Below are positions 1 to 5,000 of a DNA stretch of 5,090 bases, piece by piece; position 1 is the first letter of the stretch; each line of letters starts with the position of its first letter. The DNA comes from Solirubrobacterales bacterium (GTDB lineage: Bacteria > Actinomycetota > Thermoleophilia > Solirubrobacterales > Solirubrobacteraceae). The DNA is taken from NCBI GenBank assembly GCA_013695395.1, contig JACDAP010000430.1, positions 1 to 5,090 on the forward strand, written 5' to 3'. Position numbers and translations under genes: made by a program. The notes under the pieces were generated by a model that saw only the letters and a list, made by a program, of their open reading frames with translations, was not told the origin of the DNA and ran no database searches.

Positions 1-167
1 CGCTCGACGATCCGCCCGGGCGTCGTCCCCGTCTGCTCGACCACGAGCCGCCGCAGGTGCCGCTCGGAGAGCGAGGCCCGCGCGGCGAGCGCGGGCAGTC
101 GATGGTCGGCGCCGGGATCGGCGGCCACCGCGTCGAGCGCGACCCTGAGGAGCTCGTCCGGATCGCC
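1..167 (-). pseudogene. AraC-family (GlxA-like) regulator, 5'-truncated C-terminal HTH fragment, runs off left edge
   Basis: Read on the minus strand, this stretch gives a linker (GDPDELLRVALDAVAADP) followed by the first helix-turn-helix of an AraC-type DNA-binding domain, with the pattern LAARASLSERHLRRLV, then EQTGTTPGR. In intact GlxA-type regulators this domain follows an N-terminal DJ-1/PfpI-like domain of about 200 residues. Here the frame stays open upstream only to a stop at 252-254. I find no ATG, GTG or TTG in that frame before a GTG at 126-128, which lies inside the linker, so the gene has lost its 5' part. The second helix-turn-helix would lie beyond the left edge. Family membership is clear from the pattern; the regulatory target cannot be told. 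It could instead be the 3' half of a gene broken by misassembly. Confidence 0.6.
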
Positions 168-227
168 GCGGGAGCGCGGCGGACCTGCTCGGTCTGCACC
201 GGGGCGTTCGTCCTGGCCTCCGCCGGC
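150..227 (+). pseudogene. Remnant of a DJ-1/PfpI (GlxA-type) domain
   Basis: The plus strand encodes about 26 residues, ELVRIAAGARR then TCSVCTGAFVLASAG. This matches the nucleophile-elbow segment (SVCTGAFVLAxAG) of the DJ-1/PfpI-like domain found at the N-terminus of GlxA-type AraC regulators. Homology stops abruptly near 227, where the family would continue with LLDGRRATTHW-like sequence. Upstream of about 150 the plus strand is merely antisense to the AraC fragment. The piece is therefore a fragment without its own start or remaining domain, inverted relative to the minus-strand helix-turn-helix it might once have belonged to. It is short, so the assignment rests on one well-conserved motif. 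Confidence 0.5.
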
Positions 228-229
228 CC

Positions 230-478
230 CAGCTTTACACCCCCGGCCACATCACCGGGCACCAGTCGGTGCGCGTCGGCAAGACGGTGATCGGCGCCGA
301 CGTCGTGCTCGTCGCTGAGGATCTCGACGCGCACCGTTTCCCCGTCTTCGGATTCGACGAGACGCAGCAGTGTGCTTCCGCGCGGCGACTGGCCGCGTTG
401 CGTGACCAGGGGCTGGCGGTGCTCCCGGGCCACGATGCCGAGGTGCTCCGTCCCGGGCCGGTGGCGACGGGGGAGTAG
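230..478 (+). pseudogene. C-terminal remnant of an MBL-fold metallo-hydrolase (lactonase-like)
   Basis: From 230 the plus strand reads QLYTPGHITGHQSVRVGKTVIGADVV and ends with RLAALRDQGLAVLPGHDAEVL before a TAG at 476-478. This is the typical last third of metallo-beta-lactamase-fold hydrolases of the N-acyl-homoserine-lactonase type: the TPGHTPGHQS metal-site histidine segment, the GD/GAD strand, and the final LPGHD histidine. The N-terminal half with the HxHxDH zinc motif is missing. The frame is closed by a stop at 146-148, and the only start codon is a GTG at 269, after the first metal-binding segment. The protein cannot be functional as read here. Which lactone or ester the parent enzyme acted on cannot be determined. 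Confidence 0.6.
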
Positions 479-488
479 CGTCTGGCCG

Positions 489-806
489 GTGTCCTCCACG
501 GCCGCCGCGGTCCTCATGCAGCGCCTCGGCCTCGAGGAGGACGAGCTGCTCACGGTCCTCGGCGCGGATCCGCTCTCGGTCCTCTCCGGGGATCTCGACG
601 ACAAGCCCCAGCTCGCGATCCTGCTCGCGCTGACCGAGGAGGCGGCCGGACGGATCCACGAGGACGCGCTACGACGGTGGCTGCGAACCACCGGCCCGTC
701 GGGGCGGCGGCCCGTGGACGATCTGCTCGCCCAGGACTTCGGTGCCTTCGAGGACGCGATCGGCGCGCTCGAGGCGCGGGGGTTCGTGGTCCGGGCCCGC
801 CGTTGA
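489..806 (+). CDS. Small protein resembling the MbcA/ParS/Xre antitoxin toxin-binding domain
   Basis: This is a soluble, acidic, mostly helical protein of 105 residues from the GTG at 489, or 96 from the ATG at 516. The first part, LGLEEDELLTVLGADPLSVLSG, resembles a degenerate helix-turn-helix. The later part, EDALRRWLRTTGP, then RRPVDDLLAQDFGAFEDAI, follows the pattern of the DUF2384 toxin-binding domain (a WL..PN...GG.tPldlL-like motif) of antitoxins paired with RES-domain toxins. I favour GTG 489 because a purine-rich GGGGGAG lies about 15 bases upstream, which is longer than ideal; ATG 516 has no such signal. No toxin gene is adjacent: upstream is a hydrolase remnant and downstream is a convergent DUF4235 gene. 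It may be an orphan antitoxin or a regulator that reuses this fold. The family call is moderate; that it is coding is fairly secure. Confidence 0.5.
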   Translation: MSSTAAAVLMQRLGLEEDELLTVLGADPLSVLSGDLDDKPQLAILLALTEEAAGRIHEDALRRWLRTTGPSGRRPVDDLLAQDFGAFEDAIGALEARGFVVRARR

Positions 807-814
807 GTGCGACC

Positions 815-832
815 GGGCGCCGGGTGGCGCTC
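815..832. terminator. Possible bidirectional terminator hairpin between convergent genes
   Basis: An inverted repeat pairs 815-821 with 826-832 (7 bp including one G-U pair) around a 4-base loop. It lies 9 bases after the antitoxin-like stop codon and 13 bases beyond the DUF4235 stop. The position between two convergent stops fits a shared terminator. There is no T-tract on either side, and GC-rich DNA forms such stems by chance, so support is modest. Confidence 0.3.
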
Positions 833-848
833 AGGCGGTGGCGCTCAG
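823..848. repeat. 12-bp direct repeat overlapping the DUF4235 stop codon
   Basis: GGTGGCGCTCAG occurs at 823-834 and again at 837-848, separated by two bases. The second copy contains the TGA stop of the minus-strand DUF4235 gene (845-847), so the first copy looks like a small tandem duplication of that gene's end. The two copies are identical over all 12 bases. Confidence 0.6.
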
Positions 849-1144
849 CGCACGGCCTCGGCCGCCTGGCTCTTCCCGGGCGCCTTCTCGCCGGGCCACG
901 CCCCGGTGAGGTGCTCGAAGGCCTTCGCGCCACTTCGGTTCACCACGGCACGGACGGTGGAGAAGACCATCCCGGAGACGGCAGCCGAACCGACCACCTT
1001 GCCCCACGAGGTCTCACGCGTGGTGGCGGTCGGCGGCTCCTCCCCGTCGAAGATGCCCCAGACGGCCTCGAAGACCTTGGAGGACAGGAAGCCGGCGAGC
1101 ATGCCGACCCCTAGCCCGAACGGCTTGTAGATGAGCTTCATCAT
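845..1144 (-). CDS. DUF4235 domain-containing small membrane protein
   Basis: This 99-residue protein has the full DUF4235 layout. It opens with MMKLIYKPFG and a hydrophobic segment around residues 9-32 (LGVGMLAGFLSSKVFEAVWG), then the acidic-proline hinge GEEPPTA and the TSWGKV motif. A second amphipathic or hydrophobic segment (about 51-68) leads into RAVVNRSGAKAFEHLTGAWPGE, the typical end of the family, plus a short tail. Length is about normal for the family. It is probably anchored in the cytoplasmic membrane; no biochemical role is known for the family. Two adjacent ATG codons (1144 and 1141) could start it. No Shine-Dalgarno sequence is visible, but a TATACG box lies 10 bases upstream, suggesting a nearly leaderless message. 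It is convergent with the antitoxin-like gene and divergent from the membrane-protein/GH2 pair. Confidence 0.85.
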   Translation of the reverse strand: MMKLIYKPFGLGVGMLAGFLSSKVFEAVWGIFDGEEPPTATTRETSWGKVVGSAAVSGMVFSTVRAVVNRSGAKAFEHLTGAWPGEKAPGKSQAAEAVR

Positions 1145-1223
1145 GTGGATCGATCGTATACCCGCGTTGCCGGGTTCGGATGCGCCCGCAACTTCGCGGC
1201 CCCTCCTGAGTTTCGAGCTGCCG
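1145..1223. promoter_or_regulatory. Divergent intergenic region with likely minus-strand -10 box
   Basis: These roughly 79 bases separate the DUF4235 start from the preferred GTG start of the plus-strand membrane protein. On the minus strand, TATACG (1155-1160) sits where a -10 box would direct transcription a few bases before the DUF4235 ATG. I see no convincing -35 element 16-18 bases further upstream. No clear promoter is visible for the plus-strand gene. The local sequence around 1147-1160 is noticeably more AT-rich than its surroundings, which supports a regulatory role. Confidence 0.35.
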
Positions 1224-1664
1224 GTGCGCCGTCGGGTCATCATCGCCTTCGGCGTCCTCGCGTTCCTCGTGATCGCCTTCGAGGCCGCCCGCTTCCTCAC
1301 CGCCGAGAACGTCGAACGCTCGGCGGTCTTCGCGCTGCTCGAGGACCAGGCCCGCGGCGACACGGTCGCGGTCACCGCCGCGCTGGAGGGCTGCACCCGG
1401 CAGTGCGCCGACCGCGTGGCCCGGACGGTCCGCTCCGCGCGGCGTCCGGGTGAGGTCAAGATCCTCCGCTTCGACGCCGCGAACCGCTTCAGCCTCGGCC
1501 GCTCGACCGGCCGCTCGCGCGTGGCCTGGGCGGTCGATGTCGCGAGCGGCTCGGAGGCCGTCGTGCAGTGCGTCACCGTCCGCCGGGACTGGAGCCTCAT
1601 CTCCGGAGCCTCGGTTACCCTCCAGCGCCTCAGCGCGCCCCTGCCACCCGAGAAGGGCTGCTGA
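1224..1664 (+). CDS. Single-pass membrane protein of unknown function, extracytoplasmic domain
   Basis: From the GTG at 1224 this gives 146 residues. A basic start (VRRR) leads into one hydrophobic helix (about residues 5-24, IIAFGVLAFLVIAFEAARFL), then a soluble domain of about 120 residues. Cysteines occur in CTRQC, VVQC and at the very C-terminus, suggesting an exported domain with possible disulfides. The soluble part (ENVERSAVFALLEDQARGD, a polar middle, then a beta-rich WAVDV...VVQCVTVRRDW) resembles small conserved proteins I associate with Solirubrobacterales, but I cannot name a domain. The frame is open further upstream with ATGs at 1143 and 1131. I prefer 1224 because positive residues directly before the helix look like a true N-terminus, and because the earlier starts overlap the divergent DUF4235 start. 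The stop lies 7 bases before the GH2 start, implying co-transcription. Confidence 0.65.
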   Translation: MRRRVIIAFGVLAFLVIAFEAARFLTAENVERSAVFALLEDQARGDTVAVTAALEGCTRQCADRVARTVRSARRPGEVKILRFDAANRFSLGRSTGRSRVAWAVDVASGSEAVVQCVTVRRDWSLISGASVTLQRLSAPLPPEKGC

Positions 1665-1671
1665 CCCACCC

Positions 1672-3573
1672 ATGAGCCTCACCCGTCGCCTCGTCGTCCT
1701 GTCCACGCTGATCCTGGTCTCACTGGGCGGGGGGAGCGCCACCGCCCTGGCCGCCGCGCCGACCGCCCCGGACGAGCAGGCGCTCTACAAGTCCGGCCCG
1801 ACCGGGCGCTACCTGCTCGACGGCGAGTGGCTGTTCCGCCTGGACCCGGGGAGCGTCGGCCTCAAGCAGCGCTTCCAGCGCCAGACGAGCCGCAGCGGCT
1901 GGAACTCGACCTCGGTGCCGAACGCTTGGAACGCGACCGACGAGAGCACCGAGTCCTTCCTCGGGAGCGTCGGCTGGTACCGCAAGGACTTCAAGCTGCC
2001 CTCCTCGAAGGCGGCACTTGAGTGGGTCGCCCGCTTCGAATCGGTGAACTACCGTTCGCAGGCCTGGCTCAACGGCCGGCCGATCGGCTCGAACAAGGGT
2101 GCCTACCTGCCCTTTGAGCTGCGGTTGGACCGCGGCGCGCTCAAGCGAAAGGGCACGAACCGGCTGGTGATTCGCGTGGAGAACAAGCGGTTGACCACCG
2201 ACTTCCCGCCTTCGGGCCTCTCCGCGGCGGGCGTCCCGACAGGCGGTTGGTGGAACTACGGCGGGATCCTGCGCGAGGTCTACCTGCGCAAGGTCGACGG
2301 CGTCGACTTCGCCGACGTCCAGGTACGACCCGACCTGCCGTGCCGCACCTGCTCGGCCACCGTGGACGTGCGCTTCAAGCTGCGCAACCCGGGCCGCGGC
2401 GCGACGAGGACCAGGGTGACGGGGAGCTTCGGCGGCAAGCGGCTCTCGTTCGGCACGGTGACGGTCGGGCCGAAGAGCTCGGCGACCCTCGTCCGCAAGG
2501 TCAAGGTCGCGAAGCCCAAGCTCTGGTCGCCCGAGCGCCCGGCGCTCTACAGCGTGAAGATGGAGGCCCGTAGCGCGGGAAGCGGCAGGAGCCGCCGACT
2601 GCAGGCCTACCAGCTGAAGACGGGCATCCGCTCCGTCAAGGTCGTCAACGGCCAGTGGCTGCTCAACGGCAAGCCGATGAACTTCCGCGGCGTCGGCCTG
2701 CACGAGGACGATCCGAAGCTCGGCTTCGCGATCACCAACCGGATCCGTGAGCGCGAGGTCGACGAGACCAAGGAGCTCGGCGGCACGGTCATGCGGTCCC
2801 ACTATCCGCTGCACCCCTACACGCACGAGCTCGCCGACGAGAAGGGCATGATGATCTGGAGCGAGGTCCCGGTCTACGCGCTGAAGACGCCGGCGCTGGC
2901 GAGCCTGACCGTCCGCAAGCTCGCGGCCAAGGAGCTCGAGACGAACATCCGCACGAACCAGAACCACCCGTCGGTGATCGTCTGGTCGATCGGCAACGAG
3001 CTCTCGGCCCGCCCGGGGCCCGTCCAGGGCTTCTACATCGCCCGGGCCGCCCGCTCGGCCAAGAAGCTCGACCCCACCCGCCCGGTCGGCTACGCCGTGG
3101 CCGGCTACCGCGACGCGGGCTGCCAACCCGAGTACGGGCCGCTCGACGTGATCGGGGTCAACGAGTACTTCGGCTGGTACCCGGGGCCGAACGGGCAGAT
3201 CGCCGACCGCGAACTGCTCTCCGAGTACCTGGACTCCGTCCACGCGTGCTATCCGAAGAAGGCCGTGCTCGTCTCCGAGTTCGGTGCCGAGGCCAATCGC
3301 AGCGGCCCGGTGGAGGAGAAGGGCACCTTCGAGTTCCAGTCGGACTTCGTGAACTACCACCTGGGCGTGTACGCGACCAAGCCGTGGCTGACGGGCGCGA
3401 TCTACTGGGCGCTCGAGGAGTTCCGCGTCCGGCCGGGCTGGAGCGGCGGAAACCCGTACCCGAACTCCCCGATCCACGAGAAGGGGCTGATCACCTTCAA
3501 CGGGGTGCGCAAGCCGGCGTTCGCCGAGGTGCAGCGGATCTTCAAGGCGACCGACCAGTTCGGAACCAGGTAG
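1672..3573 (+). CDS. Secreted glycoside hydrolase family 2 enzyme (beta-galactosidase/beta-glucuronidase-like)
   Basis: This 633-residue protein starts at an ATG 7 bases after the previous stop. Residues 1-29 are a signal peptide (basic TRR, hydrophobic core, ALAAA cleavage region; no lipobox, only a weak resemblance to a Tat signal). Then follow the GH2 sugar-binding jelly roll (about 46-215, with VGWYRKDF, WLNGRPIG, GGWWNYGGI, REVYL), an immunoglobulin-like sandwich (about 225-300, ending LWSPERPALY) and the TIM barrel (about 315-630, with NGKPMNFRGVGLHED and MRSHYPL). The catalytic acid/base is Glu443 in WSIGNEL and the nucleophile Glu536 in VSEFGAEA, 93 residues apart as expected for a retaining GH2 enzyme. 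It should release a beta-linked sugar outside the cell or in the envelope. The segment corresponding to the glucuronidase NxK signature reads His602-Glu-Lys604, so strict glucuronidase activity is doubtful and the substrate is open. Two cysteine pairs (224/227, 484/526) could form disulfides. Confidence 0.93.
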   Translation: MSLTRRLVVLSTLILVSLGGGSATALAAAPTAPDEQALYKSGPTGRYLLDGEWLFRLDPGSVGLKQRFQRQTSRSGWNSTSVPNAWNATDESTESFLGSVGWYRKDFKLPSSKAALEWVARFESVNYRSQAWLNGRPIGSNKGAYLPFELRLDRGALKRKGTNRLVIRVENKRLTTDFPPSGLSAAGVPTGGWWNYGGILREVYLRKVDGVDFADVQVRPDLPCRTCSATVDVRFKLRNPGRGATRTRVTGSFGGKRLSFGTVTVGPKSSATLVRKVKVAKPKLWSPERPALYSVKMEARSAGSGRSRRLQAYQLKTGIRSVKVVNGQWLLNGKPMNFRGVGLHEDDPKLGFAITNRIREREVDETKELGGTVMRSHYPLHPYTHELADEKGMMIWSEVPVYALKTPALASLTVRKLAAKELETNIRTNQNHPSVIVWSIGNELSARPGPVQGFYIARAARSAKKLDPTRPVGYAVAGYRDAGCQPEYGPLDVIGVNEYFGWYPGPNGQIADRELLSEYLDSVHACYPKKAVLVSEFGAEANRSGPVEEKGTFEFQSDFVNYHLGVYATKPWLTGAIYWALEEFRVRPGWSGGNPYPNSPIHEKGLITFNGVRKPAFAEVQRIFKATDQFGTR

Positions 3574-3619
3574 CGGACCGGGAGCGGCGCGGGCGCGGCA
3601 TCAACGGCCTCGTGCCCGC

Positions 3620-3625
3620 TACCCT
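3620..3625 (+). promoter_or_regulatory. Likely -10 element (TACCCT) for the rplY-pth operon
   Basis: TACCCT fits the actinobacterial -10 pattern TAnnnT and lies 12 bases before the rplY ATG. That would put the transcription start only a few bases upstream and make a nearly leaderless mRNA, consistent with the absence of a Shine-Dalgarno sequence there. No clear -35 hexamer is found at the usual distance. The 64-base gap between the GH2 stop and rplY otherwise shows only a weak GC-rich inverted repeat (3589-3594 with 3614-3619). Confidence 0.35.
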
Positions 3626-3637
3626 TCTGCGTCGCTC

Positions 3638-4336
3638 ATGGCCACCAAGACAGACTCCACCACCCTCAAGATCGCCTCCCGTGAGGTCGGCCACTCCCGC
3701 GGCTCCCGCCGCCTGCGTCGCTCCGGGCAGATTCCTGGGGTGCTCTACGGCCTGGACCTGGAGAACCTGAGCTTCGCGGTCGACGCGCATGAGCTCCGGG
3801 GCGCGCTCGCGGCCTCCGGCGCGGTCCTCTCGCTCGACCACGACGGCCAGACGACCAACGCGGTCCTCAAGGAGGCGCAGGTCCACCCGGTGCGGGGCGA
3901 GATCACCCACATCGACCTTGTCCGGGTCGACATGAACAAGGAGATCCAGGCGCAGGTGAGCGTGGAGCTGATCGGCGTCGACGATTCTCCCGGCGTCAAG
4001 GAGGGCGGCGTCCTCGAGCAGCCCACGCGCGAGGTCACGGTCGAGGCGCTCCCGAGCGACATCCCCGAGGCGATCATCTACGACGCGTCCGCGGCCGAGA
4101 TGGGCGACACCGTCTTCCTCGACGCGCTCGTCGCGCCCGAGGGCGTCACGCTCGTCCTCGACGAGGAGACAGCGGGCGAGACGCCGCTGCTCACCATCAC
4201 CGCCCCGCGCTCTCAGGCCGAGCTCGACGAGCTCGAGACCGAGACCGAGGTCGTCGGTGACGAGCCGGCAGCGGAGGGTGAGACGGAGGCCGACGGCGAC
4301 GACACCGAGGCTCCCGCCGAGGGCGACGCCGAGTAA
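3638..4336 (+). CDS. rplY: 50S ribosomal protein L25, long general-stress (CTC/TL5) type
   Basis: This protein binds 5S rRNA in the central protuberance of the large ribosomal subunit. At 232 residues it has the two-domain CTC/TL5 form, much longer than the roughly 94-residue E. coli L25. The N-terminal 5S-binding domain (about 5-95) shows SREVGHSRGSRRLRRSGQIPGVLYG and the conserved VHPVRGEITHIDLVRV. The second domain (about 100-190) contains GVKEGGVLEQPTREVTVEALPSDIPE and the GDTVFLDAL strand. The last 38 residues (195-232) are a low-complexity tail with 18 Asp/Glu and no Lys/Arg. The ATG at 3638 begins MATKTDSTTLKIASRE, the normal family start. pth follows after 9 bases, an arrangement common in bacteria, so the two are almost certainly one transcript. 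A nearby -10 box suggests their own promoter rather than readthrough from the GH2 gene. Confidence 0.96.
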   Translation: MATKTDSTTLKIASREVGHSRGSRRLRRSGQIPGVLYGLDLENLSFAVDAHELRGALAASGAVLSLDHDGQTTNAVLKEAQVHPVRGEITHIDLVRVDMNKEIQAQVSVELIGVDDSPGVKEGGVLEQPTREVTVEALPSDIPEAIIYDASAAEMGDTVFLDALVAPEGVTLVLDEETAGETPLLTITAPRSQAELDELETETEVVGDEPAAEGETEADGDDTEAPAEGDAE

Positions 4337-4345
4337 GCAGCGCGC

Positions 4346-4915
4346 ATGCGCTTCGGGGGCGGGTCCGCTCCCGTCGACTGGCTGATCGTCGGTCTCGGCA
4401 ACCCCGGGGCCGCGTACGAGGGAACGCCCCACAACGTCGGCTTCGAGGTCGCCCGGGCGCTCGTCGAGCGCTGGGGCCTCGGCACGCCCAAGAAGAAGTG
4501 GGCCGGTCTCTACGTCGACGGGCGCACAGAGCCCGGCGGGCCCCGCGTGGGCGTTCTGCTGCCCCAGACCTTCATGAACGAGTCCGGGAAGGCCGCAGGG
4601 CCCGCCCGTGGGGCTCTGAAGGTGCCGCTGGACCGGGTGATCGCCGTCCACGACGAGATCGACCTGCGCTTCGGTGACGTTCGCGCGCGCCTCGGCGGCG
4701 GCCTGGCCGGTCACAACGGCCTGAAGTCGCTCAAGGCGGGCTTCGCCTCGCCAGAGTTCCGCAGGGTCCGCATCGGTGTCGGTCGGCCGGACTCGACCGA
4801 CCCCGAGCTCGTGGCCGGCTACGTCCTCGGCCGCTGGCGCCAGCCGCGCGAGGAGGTCGCCACGCTGGTCGACGACGCCGTGCGCGCGGTCGAGGCCACC
4901 CTGCGCGAGAACTGA
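4346..4915 (+). CDS. pth: Peptidyl-tRNA hydrolase (Pth, bacterial type)
   Basis: This cytoplasmic enzyme cleaves the ester bond of peptidyl-tRNAs released prematurely from ribosomes, recycling tRNA. The 189-residue length is normal. All key family residues are seen: Asn19 in VGLGNPG, Tyr24, catalytic His29 in TPHNVGF, Asn78 in QTFMNESG, Asp103 in AVHDEID, and Asn124 in GHNGLKSL, followed by FRRVRIGVGRP and a VAGYVLGRW C-terminal segment. The more usual GGGxGGHNG loop reads GGGLAGHNG, a mild variant. The ATG at 4346 gives an N-terminal extension of about 8 residues (MRFGGGSAPVDW) compared with E. coli Pth. No other start codon fits before the conserved core, and the Shine-Dalgarno sequence is weak, consistent with coupling to rplY, whose stop is 9 bases upstream. 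Confidence 0.97.
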   Translation: MRFGGGSAPVDWLIVGLGNPGAAYEGTPHNVGFEVARALVERWGLGTPKKKWAGLYVDGRTEPGGPRVGVLLPQTFMNESGKAAGPARGALKVPLDRVIAVHDEIDLRFGDVRARLGGGLAGHNGLKSLKAGFASPEFRRVRIGVGRPDSTDPELVAGYVLGRWRQPREEVATLVDDAVRAVEATLREN

Positions 4916-4926
4916 CCGGGAACGAT

Positions 4927-4954
4927 GAAGGGCCGCCCTCGGGGGCGGCCCTTC
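4927..4954. terminator. Strong hairpin, probable bidirectional terminator after pth
   Basis: A perfect 12-bp stem (4927-4938 with 4943-4954) closes on a TCGG tetraloop, beginning 11 bases after the pth stop. No T-tract follows on the plus strand, while the minus-strand side continues ATCGTT. Its position between convergent genes suits termination from both sides, or at least mRNA 3'-end protection. Confidence 0.75.
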
Positions 4955-4965
4955 GGTCCTGCGGT

Positions 4966-4986
4966 GAGGCCTCTGTTCGGGGCCTC
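4966..4986 (-). terminator. Secondary small hairpin downstream of the right-edge gene
   Basis: GAGGCC (4966-4971) pairs with GGCCTC (4981-4986) around a 9-base loop. It lies 14 bases beyond the stop of the minus-strand gene, just before the stronger 4927-4954 stem in that direction. A 6-bp stem with no T-tract is weak alone; it may add to termination of the minus-strand transcript. Confidence 0.25.
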
Positions 4987-5000
4987 GGCGGGTCTCCGTG

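Noticed and set aside
372..488. Upstream extension of the antitoxin-like frame back to an ATG at 372
   Set aside because: This part overlaps the MBL-hydrolase tail in a different frame and has an Arg/Trp/Cys-rich composition unlike the acidic downstream protein, so a start at 489 or 516 is more likely.
1145..1669. Upstream extension of the DUF4235 frame to a start near 1669
   Set aside because: The extra 175 residues are antisense to the membrane-protein gene, and the family begins at MKLIYKPFG, which matches the ATG at 1144/1141.
1450..1671. Upstream extension of the GH2 frame to 1450
   Set aside because: The added residues are Ala/Ser/Arg-rich shadow of the preceding gene. The ATG at 1672 begins a proper signal peptide.
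1720..3477. Very long open frame on the minus strand opposite the GH2 gene (585 codons)
   Set aside because: Its translation is Arg/Ala/Val-rich with no recognisable domain. It is the antisense shadow expected in GC-rich DNA, while the plus strand carries a complete GH2 enzyme with catalytic residues.
3589..3619. Inverted repeat GCGGGC/GCCCGC between the GH2 gene and rplY as a terminator
   Set aside because: A 6-bp stem with a 19-base loop and no T-tract is expected by chance at this GC content.
3542..4714. Long minus-strand open frame opposite rplY and pth
   Set aside because: It spans two unrelated, clearly identified plus-strand genes and the gap between them. The product is low-complexity and matches no family.
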